In this document: positions 7,852 through 16,739 of the stretch, in pieces | How the letters are laid out: each line of letters starts with the position of its first letter | Numbering within the stretch: the first letter of the stretch is position 1 | From: Bradyrhizobium diazoefficiens | GTDB taxonomy: Bacteria; Pseudomonadota; Alphaproteobacteria; Rhizobiales; Xanthobacteraceae | Length of the DNA: 64,000 nt | NCBI RefSeq assembly: GCF_018131015.1 | Contig: NZ_JAFCJJ010000032.1 | Location: forward strand, 1 to 64,000 | Reading direction: 5' to 3' | Notes under the pieces: model-generated | Database searches by the model: none | Seen by the model: only the letters and a program-made list of their open reading frames with translations | Told to the model about the DNA's origin: nothing | Translations under genes and position numbers: made by a program

Positions 7852-8871
7852 CTACTTGCCGAGCAGCGCCGCGATCTCGGCCTTCAGAAAGGCCTGGTCG
7901 CGCGGATTGCTCACGGGATTGCCGGCGCGATGGCCGTGCAGCGACGGGATCGGATGCAGTGCGGTCGACTTCGCGTTAACGAGCCGGCCCAGTTCGACCT
8001 CGTTGTCGCGAGCATCGAAATAACGATCGGTCGCGCCCGGCATCAGCAGCACATGGGCCTTGATCGCCGCCAGCGCGCGGTCGAGATCGCCGCCGAATGC
8101 CGCGCATCGGCTGATGTCGCCGCGCTGCCAGATGCCGGCCTGCGCCAGCAGGTCGTTGGCATCGCGGCGGGCGAACGTCGCGTCCCATGCGCGGACGAGG
8201 TAATCCTCGAGCGAGGTGAAGCCCGCCTCGCGCCAGAGTTCGTCGCGATAGAAGCCGTGGGACATCGCCCAGCCGGCATAGACGCGCCCCATGGCGCGGA
8301 AGCCTGCGACGGGCTTCTCGACGAAGCGGCCGTCGCGGAAGGCAGGATCGGCGGTGAGCGCGGCCTTCACGCCCTCGAGGAAGACGTGGTTGTAGGGCGC
8401 ACAGCGCGCGCTGCCGCAGACGATTGCGGCACGCTCGACCATGTCGGGGTGCAACGCTGCCCAATGATAGGTCTGCATGCCGCCCATCGACCAGCCATAG
8501 ACCAGCGCCAGTTTTGTGATGCCGAAGCGCTCGGTCAGGAGCCGGTGCTGGACGGCGATGGCGTCGTGATAGGTGAGTTGCGGGAACGGCGCTTCGCCGG
8601 AATTCGACGGCGAGGATGACAGCCCGTTGCCGAACAGGTTCGGGATGATGATAAAGTAACGCGTGGGATCGAGCACGCCGTCAGGCCCGATCAGCCATTC
8701 GGTGTCGTAATGCTGCGCACTGAACGAGGTTGGGTAGAGGATGGCGTTGTCCCTGGCCGCGTTGAGCTGGCCGTAGGTCTTGTAGGCGAGCTTCATCGCT
8801 GGGAAGACGGCGCCGGACTGGAGCGTGACGTCGCCGGCCTCGAAAACCTCGTAGTCGCATTGCGCCGTCAT
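7852..8871 (-). CDS. MetX-like alpha/beta-hydrolase fold protein
   Basis: A 339-residue alpha/beta-hydrolase of the homoserine O-acetyltransferase-like group. The nucleophile elbow GWSMGG puts Ser at residue 128; the acid is likely the Asp in PGATDRYFD (about 287) and the base the His in SLHGHRAG (about 315). The strand IPNLFGNGLSSSPSN matches the MetX-type oxyanion segment. ATG 8871 is preceded by GGGGGAG. It is unclear whether it is a true acyltransferase or a hydrolase: it is not beside met genes, and homologues of this shorter type are annotated only as alpha/beta hydrolases. It lies 98 bases downstream of an MBL-fold gene on the same strand. Confidence 0.85.
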   Translation of the reverse strand: MTAQCDYEVFEAGDVTLQSGAVFPAMKLAYKTYGQLNAARDNAILYPTSFSAQHYDTEWLIGPDGVLDPTRYFIIIPNLFGNGLSSSPSNSGEAPFPQLTYHDAIAVQHRLLTERFGITKLALVYGWSMGGMQTYHWAALHPDMVERAAIVCGSARCAPYNHVFLEGVKAALTADPAFRDGRFVEKPVAGFRAMGRVYAGWAMSHGFYRDELWREAGFTSLEDYLVRAWDATFARRDANDLLAQAGIWQRGDISRCAAFGGDLDRALAAIKAHVLLMPGATDRYFDARDNEVELGRLVNAKSTALHPIPSLHGHRAGNPVSNPRDQAFLKAEIAALLGK

Positions 8872-8969
8872 GGACCAACTCCCCCGCTCGTGCGGCCGCA
8901 GAGCGCGCCCGCCGCAGCAACGATGCACGATTATGCGAGAAGGACAACGAGGATTCTGGCGGTCGCGCG

Positions 8970-9773
8970 TCAGGTGATCGCCGCGATATACCGCTGCACC
9001 GAGGCCGCGAACGCGGCCTTGGCGCCGCCGGCGATGTTGCGGCCCCACCAGGCACCGTAGATCCGGTCGAAGGCGAGCGGCTCGACCGCGGCCGCGATCC
9101 GCCTCACCGCGGCCGCGTTGAGCGGCATGTCGTTCGGATAGGAGTACATGAAGCTGACGAAACGGCGGTCCATCGTCACCTGCGCGATGTCGCCGGTGAG
9201 GAGCGCGCCGCTGCCGTCCGCCCCCCGCGCCCAGTGCAGCATGGTGGCGCCGGCGAAGTGACCACCGGTGCGCAGCAGACGCAGATCGTCCGAGATGCGA
9301 TGATCTTCGCCCGTCCAGTGCAGGATCGCAGGATGCGGACGCGTCACCCATTGCGCATCGTCGGCATGCAGATAGACGGGGATGCCGTCGAAGGCGGCAC
9401 TCCAGTCGGCGAGCGCGCCATAATAATGCGGGTGCGAGATCGCGATCGCCTTCAGCCCGCCGAGCGAGCGGACATGGGCGATCGCCTCCGGCGTTGCCAG
9501 CGGGATGCAATCCCACATCACGCAGCCGTCGCCCTGCGGAACCAATAAAGCGCGCTGGCCGATGGCGAAGCCCGGCTCGAGAGCGATTCCGGTGAGGCCG
9601 AGATCATCGCGCCAGACGACGCGATGCCGCTCCGAAAGCGTCTCGCGGGTCAGGAAGGCCTGCCCATTCCAGTTCACATATTGCCGCTCGTCCTCGCAGA
9701 TGGGGCATGCGGCAGGTGGCCGTCCGCTGTCCGGGAATTGCGCGCCGCAGGTTTCGCAGGTCCAGAGAGGCAT
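8970..9773 (-). CDS. MBL-fold hydrolase with N-terminal zinc ribbon
   Basis: A 267-residue protein. Residues 1-27 form a rubredoxin-like zinc ribbon (WTCETCG and ACPICED, two CxxC pairs). A metallo-beta-lactamase fold follows, with SHPHYYG as the HxHxxG-type metal motif, the later metal ligands in GGHFAGATMLHW and the Asp in LLTGDIAQV. The D of the usual HxHxDH is replaced by Tyr, so the second metal site may be altered. Start ATG 9773 begins exactly at the ribbon; upstream frame is not credible. Substrate unknown. The gene is divergent from an MFS transporter. Confidence 0.85.
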   Translation of the reverse strand: MPLWTCETCGAQFPDSGRPPAACPICEDERQYVNWNGQAFLTRETLSERHRVVWRDDLGLTGIALEPGFAIGQRALLVPQGDGCVMWDCIPLATPEAIAHVRSLGGLKAIAISHPHYYGALADWSAAFDGIPVYLHADDAQWVTRPHPAILHWTGEDHRISDDLRLLRTGGHFAGATMLHWARGADGSGALLTGDIAQVTMDRRFVSFMYSYPNDMPLNAAAVRRIAAAVEPLAFDRIYGAWWGRNIAGGAKAAFAASVQRYIAAIT

Positions 9774-9948
9774 GGTTCTGATCCGGAAGAGATGCTCAGA
9801 CGAGGTGACGCCGCGGTCCCGCAGCCGCAAGTGCGTGGAACCAACATGAGGAGCGCAGGTTACGTTCTGGTCAGCGTCGGCACAATGCCGGCAATCATCG
9901 CCTCGTGCGAGTCCTTCTTCGATCGGCAGTATCACGCACAGCGTCCCG

Positions 9949-11145
9949 ATGACCTCGCGCTCTCCACCCCGGCTCTGGCCCCTTTACGCAGTCAATTTCT
10001 TCATGGCCGACATGCAGTCGGGCATCGGACCGTTCGTCGGCGTGTTCCTGCAGGAACGGGGCTGGGCCACCGGACTGATCGGCACCGCGCTGACGATCGG
10101 CAATGTCGCGGGCATGCTGGTGACGACGCCAATCGGCGGCTTCATCGATGCCAGTCGCAACAAGCGGTTGTGGGTCGTCATTCCCGGCATCTGCGTGGTG
10201 CTTGCCTCCGCGATCATCCTGATCTCGCAGAATTTCTGGGCGGTGACGTTCTCGCAGGTCGCCCAATCGCTGGCGAGCGCGGCGATCGTTCCGGCGGTGA
10301 CCGGCATCACGCTCGGCATCGCCAAGCAAAAGGGGTTTAACGCGCTGAACGGGCGGAACCAGGCGTTCAACCATGCCGGCAACATGATCGGCGCAGCGTT
10401 GTCGGGCTATCTCGGCTACAAATTCGGCTACGTCGCCGTGTTCGTGCTTGCGGCCGCGTTCGGCGCCATCGCCATTGCCTGCGTGCTGATGATTCCTGCG
10501 AAGTCCATCGACGATCGCCAGGCCCGCGGCAGCAAGGAGGACGAGAGCAAGAACCCGCCGGATGCCATGTCCGTCCTGCTCAAGCACAAGCCGCTGCTGG
10601 TGCTGGCGTTCGCGCTTGCCATCTTCCATCTCGGCAATGCCGCGATTGTCCCGCTCTATGGCCTCGCGGCGGTGGCCGAGGGACAGGCCAATGGCCCGAG
10701 CTTCGTGGCCACCACCGTCGTCATTGCGCAAGGCGTCATGGTCGTGACGTCGCTGGTTGCCATGCAGGTTGCGGGGAAGCGCAACTACTGGCCGGTCATC
10801 CTGGTCTCATTCATGTTCCTGCCGATCCGCGGCGTGCTCGCCTTCTTCGTCACGGGGTGGTGGGGCGTGGTGCCGATGCAGGTGCTCGACGGCATCGGCA
10901 CCGGGCTTCAGACCGTCGCCGTCCCCGGCATGGTCGCGCGCTCGCTCGACGGCACCGGTCGCATCAATCTCGGCCAGGGCGCCGTGATCACCGTGCAGGG
11001 CGTCGGCGCAAGTCTCAGCCCCGCGCTCGGCGGCTGGATCGCGCAATGGATCGGCTACGGCCCGACCTTCCTGCTGCTCGGCAGCTTCGGGCTCGCGTCG
11101 ATGGCGCTGTGGCTGGCGTTCGGCGCGCACGTGAAGAAGTATTAG
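9949..11145 (+). CDS. MFS transporter
   Basis: A 398-residue inner-membrane transporter with about twelve hydrophobic helices and a central hydrophilic loop (KSIDDRQARGSKEDESKN, about 185-203) separating the two six-helix halves. The segment GGFIDASRNKR at about 64-74 matches the loop 2-3 signature of the major facilitator superfamily. ATG 9949 is used; no strong ribosome site is seen. Substrate cannot be told from sequence. It is monocistronic and followed by a long palindromic repeat. Confidence 0.88.
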   Translation: MTSRSPPRLWPLYAVNFFMADMQSGIGPFVGVFLQERGWATGLIGTALTIGNVAGMLVTTPIGGFIDASRNKRLWVVIPGICVVLASAIILISQNFWAVTFSQVAQSLASAAIVPAVTGITLGIAKQKGFNALNGRNQAFNHAGNMIGAALSGYLGYKFGYVAVFVLAAAFGAIAIACVLMIPAKSIDDRQARGSKEDESKNPPDAMSVLLKHKPLLVLAFALAIFHLGNAAIVPLYGLAAVAEGQANGPSFVATTVVIAQGVMVVTSLVAMQVAGKRNYWPVILVSFMFLPIRGVLAFFVTGWWGVVPMQVLDGIGTGLQTVAVPGMVARSLDGTGRINLGQGAVITVQGVGASLSPALGGWIAQWIGYGPTFLLLGSFGLASMALWLAFGAHVKKY

Positions 11146-11150
11146 CCTTT

Positions 11151-11291
11151 TCTCCCTCTCCCCGCTCTTACGGGGAGAGGGTTGGGGTGAGGGGCCTCCC
11201 TCCACACAGGAAACTGCCGCTGAACCTGTACCCCCTCACCCGGATTGCATCTTCGATGCAATTCGACCTCTCCCCGCAGGCGGGGAGAGGT
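11151..11291. repeat. Palindromic intergenic repeat, family C
   Basis: Two hairpins, TCTCCCTCTCCCCGC/CGGGGAGAGGG and CGACCTCTCCCCGC/GCGGGGAGAGG, flank a central pair GGTTGGGGTGAGGGG and CCCCTCACCCGG, so the element folds into a long composite structure. Other copies are at 50338-50468 and, as a half element, at 56138-56161. It separates two convergent genes. Confidence 0.88.
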
Positions 11292-11300
11292 TAAGAAGTC

Positions 11301-12308
11301 TCAGTCAAACTCCACAACGATCTTGCCCAAGTGGCCGCCCTGCTGCATCAGCCGCAGCGCATCGGGCACGGCGCCGAAAGAGAACACGCGGTCGATCACC
11401 GGCTTCATGCCGCTTCGCCCGATCGCCGATGTCATCCCCTCGAACATGCGGCGGCTGCCGACGGAGAGGCCGATGACGTGCAAATTCTTGGAAAACAGGC
11501 TCGGAATCGCGATCTGCTGCGAGAAGCCGGAGAGCACGCCGATCACCAGGATGGTGCCGCCGACCCGCGCTGCTTCGAGCGACTGCGCAAACGTGTCCTT
11601 GCCGCCGACCTCGACGACGTGGTCGACGCCGCCGCCGGCCCACTCCGCAGCCGCCTTGCCCCAGTCCGGCACCGAACGGTAGTTGATGGTGTAGTCGGCG
11701 CCGAGCGTCCAGGCACGTTCGAGCTTGTCGTCGCTCGACGAGGTCACGATCACGCTGGCGCCCGCGAGCTTTGCGAATTGCAGCGCGAAGATCGACACGC
11801 CGCCGGTGCCCTGCACCAGCACGGTGTCGCCGGGCTGCACGTTGGCTTCCTCGAACAGCGCGCGCCACGCCGTGAGGCCGGCGCAGGGCAGCGTCGCCGC
11901 TTGCTGGAACGAAAGATGCGAGGGAATGCGGCTGACGCCTTCGGCGTCGAGCAGCATCACCTCCTGCAGCACGCCTGGCCGCGTGCCGCCGAGCGCGTAG
12001 CGGCGGCTCGTTGCCGACACCTTGCCGTCGATCCAGGACTGGAAGAACATCGGGCAGACGCGGTCGCCGACCGCGACGCGGGTGACCCCGTCGCCGACGG
12101 CGGTCACCTCGCCTGCTCCATCCGAGAACGGGATCAGCGGCAGTCGCGACACGCCGCCCTTGCCCTGCACCGTGAGCAGGTCGCGGTAGTTCAGCGATGC
12201 CGCCCGCATCCGCACGGTCACCTGCCCCGGGGCCGGCGCGGGCTCCGGCAGCTCAGTCAGCTCCATGCCTTCGATCGACCAGTCGCGCGCGACCTGCCAG
12301 ACTTTCAT
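11301..12308 (-). CDS. Zinc-independent MDR alcohol dehydrogenase/quinone reductase-like
   Basis: A 335-residue medium-chain dehydrogenase/reductase that would use NAD(P)H. The GroES-like N-terminal domain (1-125) lacks the catalytic Cys and His-Glu zinc ligands; the Rossmann motif appears as VQGTGGVSIFALQFAKLAG near residue 165. This points to a quinone-oxidoreductase-like enzyme. ATG 12308 has GGAG eight bases upstream. The gene starts 15 bases after the acyl-CoA ligase gene and is most likely co-transcribed with it, so an enoyl-type or alcohol substrate linked to that ligase is plausible. Confidence 0.87.
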   Translation of the reverse strand: MKVWQVARDWSIEGMELTELPEPAPAPGQVTVRMRAASLNYRDLLTVQGKGGVSRLPLIPFSDGAGEVTAVGDGVTRVAVGDRVCPMFFQSWIDGKVSATSRRYALGGTRPGVLQEVMLLDAEGVSRIPSHLSFQQAATLPCAGLTAWRALFEEANVQPGDTVLVQGTGGVSIFALQFAKLAGASVIVTSSSDDKLERAWTLGADYTINYRSVPDWGKAAAEWAGGGVDHVVEVGGKDTFAQSLEAARVGGTILVIGVLSGFSQQIAIPSLFSKNLHVIGLSVGSRRMFEGMTSAIGRSGMKPVIDRVFSFGAVPDALRLMQQGGHLGKIVVEFD

Positions 12309-12323
12309 GGCGATCACTCCGTC

Positions 12324-13937
12324 TCAGGTGCCAAAATTCTTCTGGATCGCCTTGTCGAGCGTCTCGCCGCCCACGAAGCGCTGGCGCAGCTCGCGCTTGA
12401 GCAGCTTGCCGCTCGGGTTCTTTGGCAGGCTGTCGACGAAGATGACGCGCTTCGGCACCTTGAAATGCGCCATCTGGCCGGCGCAGTGCTTGATGACGGA
12501 TTCCTCGTCGAGCGTCTCGCCGGACTTGACCACGACGACGGCGGTGACCGCCTCGATCCAGCGCGGATCGGGCAGGCCGACGACGGCGACCTCGGAAACC
12601 CCGGGAATGCGGTAGACCATCTCCTCGACCTCGCGGCTCGCGACATTCTCGCCGCCGGTCTTGATCATGTCCTTGACGCGATCGACCACGGTGATGTGGC
12701 CTTCGTCATCGACGGTGGCGAGATCGCCGGAGTGAAACCAGCCTCCTGAGAACGCCGCCGCGGTCTTGACGGGATCGTTGTAATAGCCGGAGAGCAGATG
12801 CGGCGAACGGTGCACGATCTCGCCGACCTCGCCCACCTTGACGTCCTCCATCGCGGTGTTGACCACGCGGGTCTCGACATTGAGGACGGGCTTGCCGGCC
12901 GAGCCGGCCTTGCGCAGCTGGTCCTCGGGCCGCAGAACGGTCGCGAGCGGCGCGATCTCGGTCTGGCCGTAGAAATTCCAGAATTTGACGTTGGGAAGGC
13001 GACGCTGCAGTTCGAGCAACACTTCCACCGGCATGATCGAAGCACCGTAATAGCCCTTCTCGAGCGTCGACAGGTCGGTCTTGTCGAAGTTCGGCGATCG
13101 CAGCATCGCGATCCAGATCGTCGGCGGCGCGAAGAACGATGTGATCCTGTGGGCCTGGATCAGCGCCAGAATGTTGTCGGCGGTCGGCTTGCCCGTGATC
13201 ACGCCGGAGGCGCCGAGATAGATTTGCGGGCCCAGAAAGACGTCGAGCTGGGCGCAGTGGTAGAGCGGCAGCGCGTGGAGGTATTTGTCCCCCGCGCTCA
13301 TGCCGCCGTCGATGATGCAGCTCACATACTGCCACATCACGGCCTCATGGCTCAGCATCGCGCCCTTCGGCAGCGATTCCGTGCCGCTGGTGTAGACGAT
13401 CTGGGCGAGATCGCGGCTGTCGACGGAGGCCTCGAGGTACGAGCTGTCGGGATCAAGGAGATCGTCGAAGGTGGTGAGGCCCGCGGGCGCGGTGGCCGGA
13501 TCCTCGCCCGGCAGCCAGATCATCTTCTCCACCGCGCAATCCCTGGCGCTGGCCGCGCGCGCGGACTCGACGAAATCCGCACCCGCCGCGAGCAGTCTTG
13601 CGCCGGAGCTCTTCAGGATGAAATTGATCTCATCCGGGTTGAGCATGAAGTTGATCGGCACCAGCACGGCGCCGATCCGCGCTATCGCAAAACGCAGCGC
13701 GGCGAAGGCGTGCGAATTGCGCGAGAGCACGGCGAGACGATCGCCCTTCCTGACGCCGAGCCCGAGCAGGCCGCGGCCGAGCCGGTTGCAGACCGCATCC
13801 ATCTCGGCAAAGGTCCAGCTCATGCTGCCGCAGCTCACCGCGAGCCGGTCCGGATCGCGGCCCGCCGAGCGGCGCAGCAGATCGCCGATGGAGTGCTCGC
13901 GCGCTTTTGCGATGGTGGCTGTAAGATCGCTCGACAT
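12324..13937 (-). CDS. Acyl-CoA synthetase (AMP-forming)
   Basis: A 537-residue adenylate-forming ligase that would activate a carboxylic acid to its CoA ester. The ATP-binding P-loop is YTSGTESLPKGAML, the A5-type motif NFYGQTEIAP, the hinge HSGDLATVDDEG and VDRVKDMIKTGGENV, and the catalytic Lys lies in NPSGKLLKREL near the end. ATG 13937 has GGGGA with good spacing; upstream codons are out of character. It is the first gene of a two-gene unit and divergent from a Liv-type binding protein, which may deliver its substrate. Acid unknown. Confidence 0.9.
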   Translation of the reverse strand: MSSDLTATIAKAREHSIGDLLRRSAGRDPDRLAVSCGSMSWTFAEMDAVCNRLGRGLLGLGVRKGDRLAVLSRNSHAFAALRFAIARIGAVLVPINFMLNPDEINFILKSSGARLLAAGADFVESARAASARDCAVEKMIWLPGEDPATAPAGLTTFDDLLDPDSSYLEASVDSRDLAQIVYTSGTESLPKGAMLSHEAVMWQYVSCIIDGGMSAGDKYLHALPLYHCAQLDVFLGPQIYLGASGVITGKPTADNILALIQAHRITSFFAPPTIWIAMLRSPNFDKTDLSTLEKGYYGASIMPVEVLLELQRRLPNVKFWNFYGQTEIAPLATVLRPEDQLRKAGSAGKPVLNVETRVVNTAMEDVKVGEVGEIVHRSPHLLSGYYNDPVKTAAAFSGGWFHSGDLATVDDEGHITVVDRVKDMIKTGGENVASREVEEMVYRIPGVSEVAVVGLPDPRWIEAVTAVVVVKSGETLDEESVIKHCAGQMAHFKVPKRVIFVDSLPKNPSGKLLKRELRQRFVGGETLDKAIQKNFGT

Positions 13938-14137
13938 TTCCGTCCCCTTGAGAAACTTGCGCCGCGTGGGTGCCGGAAGCCTTGCATCCACGCGCATTTC
14001 GAATTTGCAGAGAAGCGTAGTCGGCGAGGCCTGCCGCGTCAAATTGACGGTGTGCTGACGCCATGACGCAAGAATTGACCCTTCACCGGGGCAAATTTAG
14101 CCTGCCGCACCAACCATAAGAAAATTGGGGAAACGTC

Positions 14138-15343
14138 ATGTACCGGATCGCGCGCGCCGCTGTTGCAGCCGGGCTGCTCTCTGCGTCCTTCATCACTCCA
14201 TCGTCAGCCCAGCAGGCTCCGCTCAAGATCGGCGTGCTCTCCGACTTCTCCTCGGTCTATTCCGACATCGGCGGCCAGGGCAATGTCGAGGCCACCAAAA
14301 TGGCGATCGAGGACTTTGGCGGGCAGATGTTCGGCAAGCCGATCGAGATGCTCTCGGCCGACGTGCTCAACAAGCCCGACGTCGCCTCCACCATCGCCCG
14401 CAAATGGTGGGAGGCCGAGGGCGTCGACATGATCATCGACCTGCCGACCTCGGCCACCGCGCTCGCTGTGATGGAGCTGTCGAAGCAGTACGAGAAGGTC
14501 ATGATCGTGACCGACGCGGCAAGCTCCGACATCACAGGCAAATCCTGCTCGCCCTATACCGCGCACTGGACCTACGACACCTATTCCAACGCCCACACGG
14601 TGGGCAGCGCCATCGTCAAGAACGGCGGCGACAGCTGGTTCTTCCTGACCGCCGACTATTTGTTCGGCCACTCCGTCGAGCGCGACACCTCCGACGTGGT
14701 GAAGGCGGCCGGCGGCAAGGTGCTGGGCAGCGTCAAGCATCCGCTCAACACGGCGGATTTCTCCTCCTTCCTGCTGCAGGCCCAGGCTTCCAAGGCCAAG
14801 ATCATCGGCCTCGCCAATGGCGGCGGCGACACCATCAACGCGATCAAGCAGGCCGGCGAATTCGGCATCGTCACCGGCGGCCAGAACCTGGCTGCGATCG
14901 CGATGTTCATCTCCGACGTGCACAGCCTGGGGCTGAAGCTCGCGCAGGGGCTGATCGTGACCGAGGCCTATTACTGGGACCTCAACGACAGGACCCGCGC
15001 CTTCGGCAAGCGCTTCATGGAGCGGGTGAAGCGCATGCCGACGATGAACCAGGCGTCGACCTACAGCGCCACGCTGCACTATCTGAAGGCGGTGCAGGCG
15101 GCCGGCACCAGGGACACCAAGACGGTGATGGCGAAGATGCGCGAGCTGCCGGTGAAGGATGCCTTCACCGACAACGGGACCTTGCGCGAGGACGGCCGCA
15201 TGGTGCACAGCATGTACCTGTTCCAGGTGAAGAAGCCCGAGGAATCCAAGGGCCCTTGGGACTATTACAAGCTGCTCGCCGAGGTGCCCGCCGATCAGGC
15301 CTTCCGGCCGCTGAAGGACGGCGGCTGCCCGCTGGTGAAGTAA
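14138..15343 (+). CDS. ABC transporter substrate-binding protein, branched-chain amino acid type
   Basis: A 401-residue periplasmic binding protein (Peripla_BP_6/LivJ-like). A signal peptide is seen at 1-24 (cleavage after SSA), then LKIGVLSDFSSVYSDIGGQGN, the typical first strand and ligand-loop start. Such proteins in rhizobia often bind aromatic or short-chain acids rather than leucine. ATG 14138 has GGGGA nine bases upstream. No permease or ATPase genes are adjacent, so it must work with components encoded elsewhere. It is divergent from the acyl-CoA ligase, which suggests a substrate that is imported and then CoA-activated. Confidence 0.9.
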   Translation: MYRIARAAVAAGLLSASFITPSSAQQAPLKIGVLSDFSSVYSDIGGQGNVEATKMAIEDFGGQMFGKPIEMLSADVLNKPDVASTIARKWWEAEGVDMIIDLPTSATALAVMELSKQYEKVMIVTDAASSDITGKSCSPYTAHWTYDTYSNAHTVGSAIVKNGGDSWFFLTADYLFGHSVERDTSDVVKAAGGKVLGSVKHPLNTADFSSFLLQAQASKAKIIGLANGGGDTINAIKQAGEFGIVTGGQNLAAIAMFISDVHSLGLKLAQGLIVTEAYYWDLNDRTRAFGKRFMERVKRMPTMNQASTYSATLHYLKAVQAAGTRDTKTVMAKMRELPVKDAFTDNGTLREDGRMVHSMYLFQVKKPEESKGPWDYYKLLAEVPADQAFRPLKDGGCPLVK

Positions 15344-15405
15344 CGCTGTCGGAACGACGGATCTGCGCCGCCTCGGGCGCTGCAGGTCCTCTCAAGCGCG
15401 ATCTC

Positions 15406-15490
15406 GTCATGCCCGGGCTTGTCCCGGGCATCCACGTTCTTCCGGCCGCGTGGCAAGGCGTGGATGGCCGGGACAAGCCCGGCCATGACG
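15406..15490. repeat. Palindromic intergenic repeat, family A
   Basis: Outer arms GTCATGCCCGGGCTTGTCC and GGACAAGCCCGGCCATGAC, inner arms CATCCACG and CGTGGATG. The left arm is itself a small palindrome (CCCGGG-CTTGT-CCCGGG). It lies between convergent genes. Confidence 0.9.
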
Positions 15491-15532
15491 CCGCGGGAGC
15501 GTTGGGGTCCGAGCTCTCAACCCACAAGCGAT

Positions 15533-16477
15533 CTAGCGACGCCGCAGGTCCGACGGGCTGTGCCCGAACTTTTTGCGAAACACCGTGCTGAAATGTGACG
15601 AGCTGCTGAAGCCCAGCTGATAGGCGACCTCGGTGATCGACAGGGAACGCAGCTCGGGGCGCGTCAGCACATCGTAGCAGCGCTGCAGCCGCCGATCCAA
15701 AATCCATTCGGAGACCGAGACATCGGTGAGCCGGAAGAGATAGTGCAGATGCCGGAGCGAGACGCCATTGTTCCTGGCAATCTTCTCGAGCGACAGGTCG
15801 GCATCGGTGAGGTGCGCCTCGATCCAGGCCTTGACCGAGCGCAGGCGCGCCTGCTGCGCGCTGGCATCCTCCGAGCATTCGTCCCGATCGCCCATGTCGA
15901 GCGCGAGCACCAGCACGTCCATCAGTTCGCCGCCGAGCCGGGTCCTTGCAGATTCCTCCAGCGGCGCGCCTTCCGCGGCCAGCATCGCACAGAACTCCGC
16001 CGCAATCCGGCCCAGGCCACGGCTCGTCGGCATCGTCGTGACGACCGGCAGGCGCGCATCGCTGAAGCGCGCGGAAAATTCAGCGCGCGGGATTTCGAGA
16101 TAAAGCGAGCGCACCCGGCCGACGCATTCCAGATCGTAGGCTTCCGAGGCGGAAAAGATCGCCCCTAAGCCCGGATTTGAAAGCAGGGTCTCACCGGCCT
16201 GGAGCACGTTGATCCGGCCCTGCTGGACGAATTCGACGTAGTAGCAATCCTTGTCGAGTTTTGCGATGTGCCGCTCGCGCCGCGAGATGCGCTGCTCGGA
16301 CAGCAGCACGTCCGTCATCGTGACCGCGCCGAACCGCGCCTCGCGAATGAAGCCGTGATAGTCGGATCGCTCCTCGGCATTGACGTCGACATGGACGTAG
16401 ACATCGCAGATGGCGCCTTGCCATGCGGCATAGCGCTTGGACGGCTCCAGATCGTCTGTCGAAAAGACCAGGTTCAT
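15533..16477 (-). CDS. AraC-family transcriptional regulator
   Basis: A 314-residue regulator. The C-terminal ~105 residues hold the two AraC HTH motifs (SLEKIARNNGVSLRHLHYLF and SITEVAYQLGFSSSSHFSTVF, then FRKKFGHSPSDLRRR). The N-terminal part resembles the AraC-binding-like domain of FeaR-type regulators, which sense aromatic amines or acids. ATG 16477 begins MNLVFSTDD. It is divergent from the CoA-ligase/ABC operon, with inverted repeats in between, so it very probably controls that operon. Inducer unknown. Confidence 0.9.
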   Translation of the reverse strand: MNLVFSTDDLEPSKRYAAWQGAICDVYVHVDVNAEERSDYHGFIREARFGAVTMTDVLLSEQRISRRERHIAKLDKDCYYVEFVQQGRINVLQAGETLLSNPGLGAIFSASEAYDLECVGRVRSLYLEIPRAEFSARFSDARLPVVTTMPTSRGLGRIAAEFCAMLAAEGAPLEESARTRLGGELMDVLVLALDMGDRDECSEDASAQQARLRSVKAWIEAHLTDADLSLEKIARNNGVSLRHLHYLFRLTDVSVSEWILDRRLQRCYDVLTRPELRSLSITEVAYQLGFSSSSHFSTVFRKKFGHSPSDLRRR

Positions 16478-16514
16478 TGTCCGCCCATCCCGCGAGAGGC
16501 CAGCATGAACATCA

Positions 16515-16606
16515 TTTGTGCATCGCACAAACCCGCCGGGCAGCGGAATTCTAGATCGGCGCCGCCTGCACGCAAGACCGTTTGCGCGCACAAGCAAAAG
16601 CTTTGC
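16515..16606. promoter_or_regulatory. Cluster of inverted repeats between AraC gene and ABC operon
   Basis: Three inverted repeats occur in 92 bases: TTTGTGC-ATC-GCACAAA (16515-16531, perfect seven-base arms), CGCAA-GACCGT-TTGCG (16571-16586) and GCAAA-AGC-TTTGC (16594-16606). They share the core TTTGYGC/GCRAA. The first is 38 bases upstream of the AraC start. They are likely operators; which protein binds is inferred from position. Confidence 0.6.
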
Positions 16607-16739
16607 GCTCAGAAGCAAGCCGCGCCCGGGCCTGAGGCCTATGAAGAACAAAAAGACGGCCAACGAGATCGGCGGGGAACGTTCGCTTGCACCAGGCCAG
16701 ACCAGAAGCTTCTGCCGTGCCGCGTCGACGGCGGCGCCC

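Noticed and set aside
7852..9516. Apparent fusion of the MetX-like hydrolase with upstream sequence (554 residues)
   Set aside because: The extra N-terminus reads the MBL gene in another frame; the ATG at 8871 has a strong ribosome site.
16518..16739. N-terminal extension of the operon CoA ligase
   Set aside because: These residues are Arg/Pro-rich and overlap the regulatory inverted repeats; the family core begins after about residue 90 of the extended frame.
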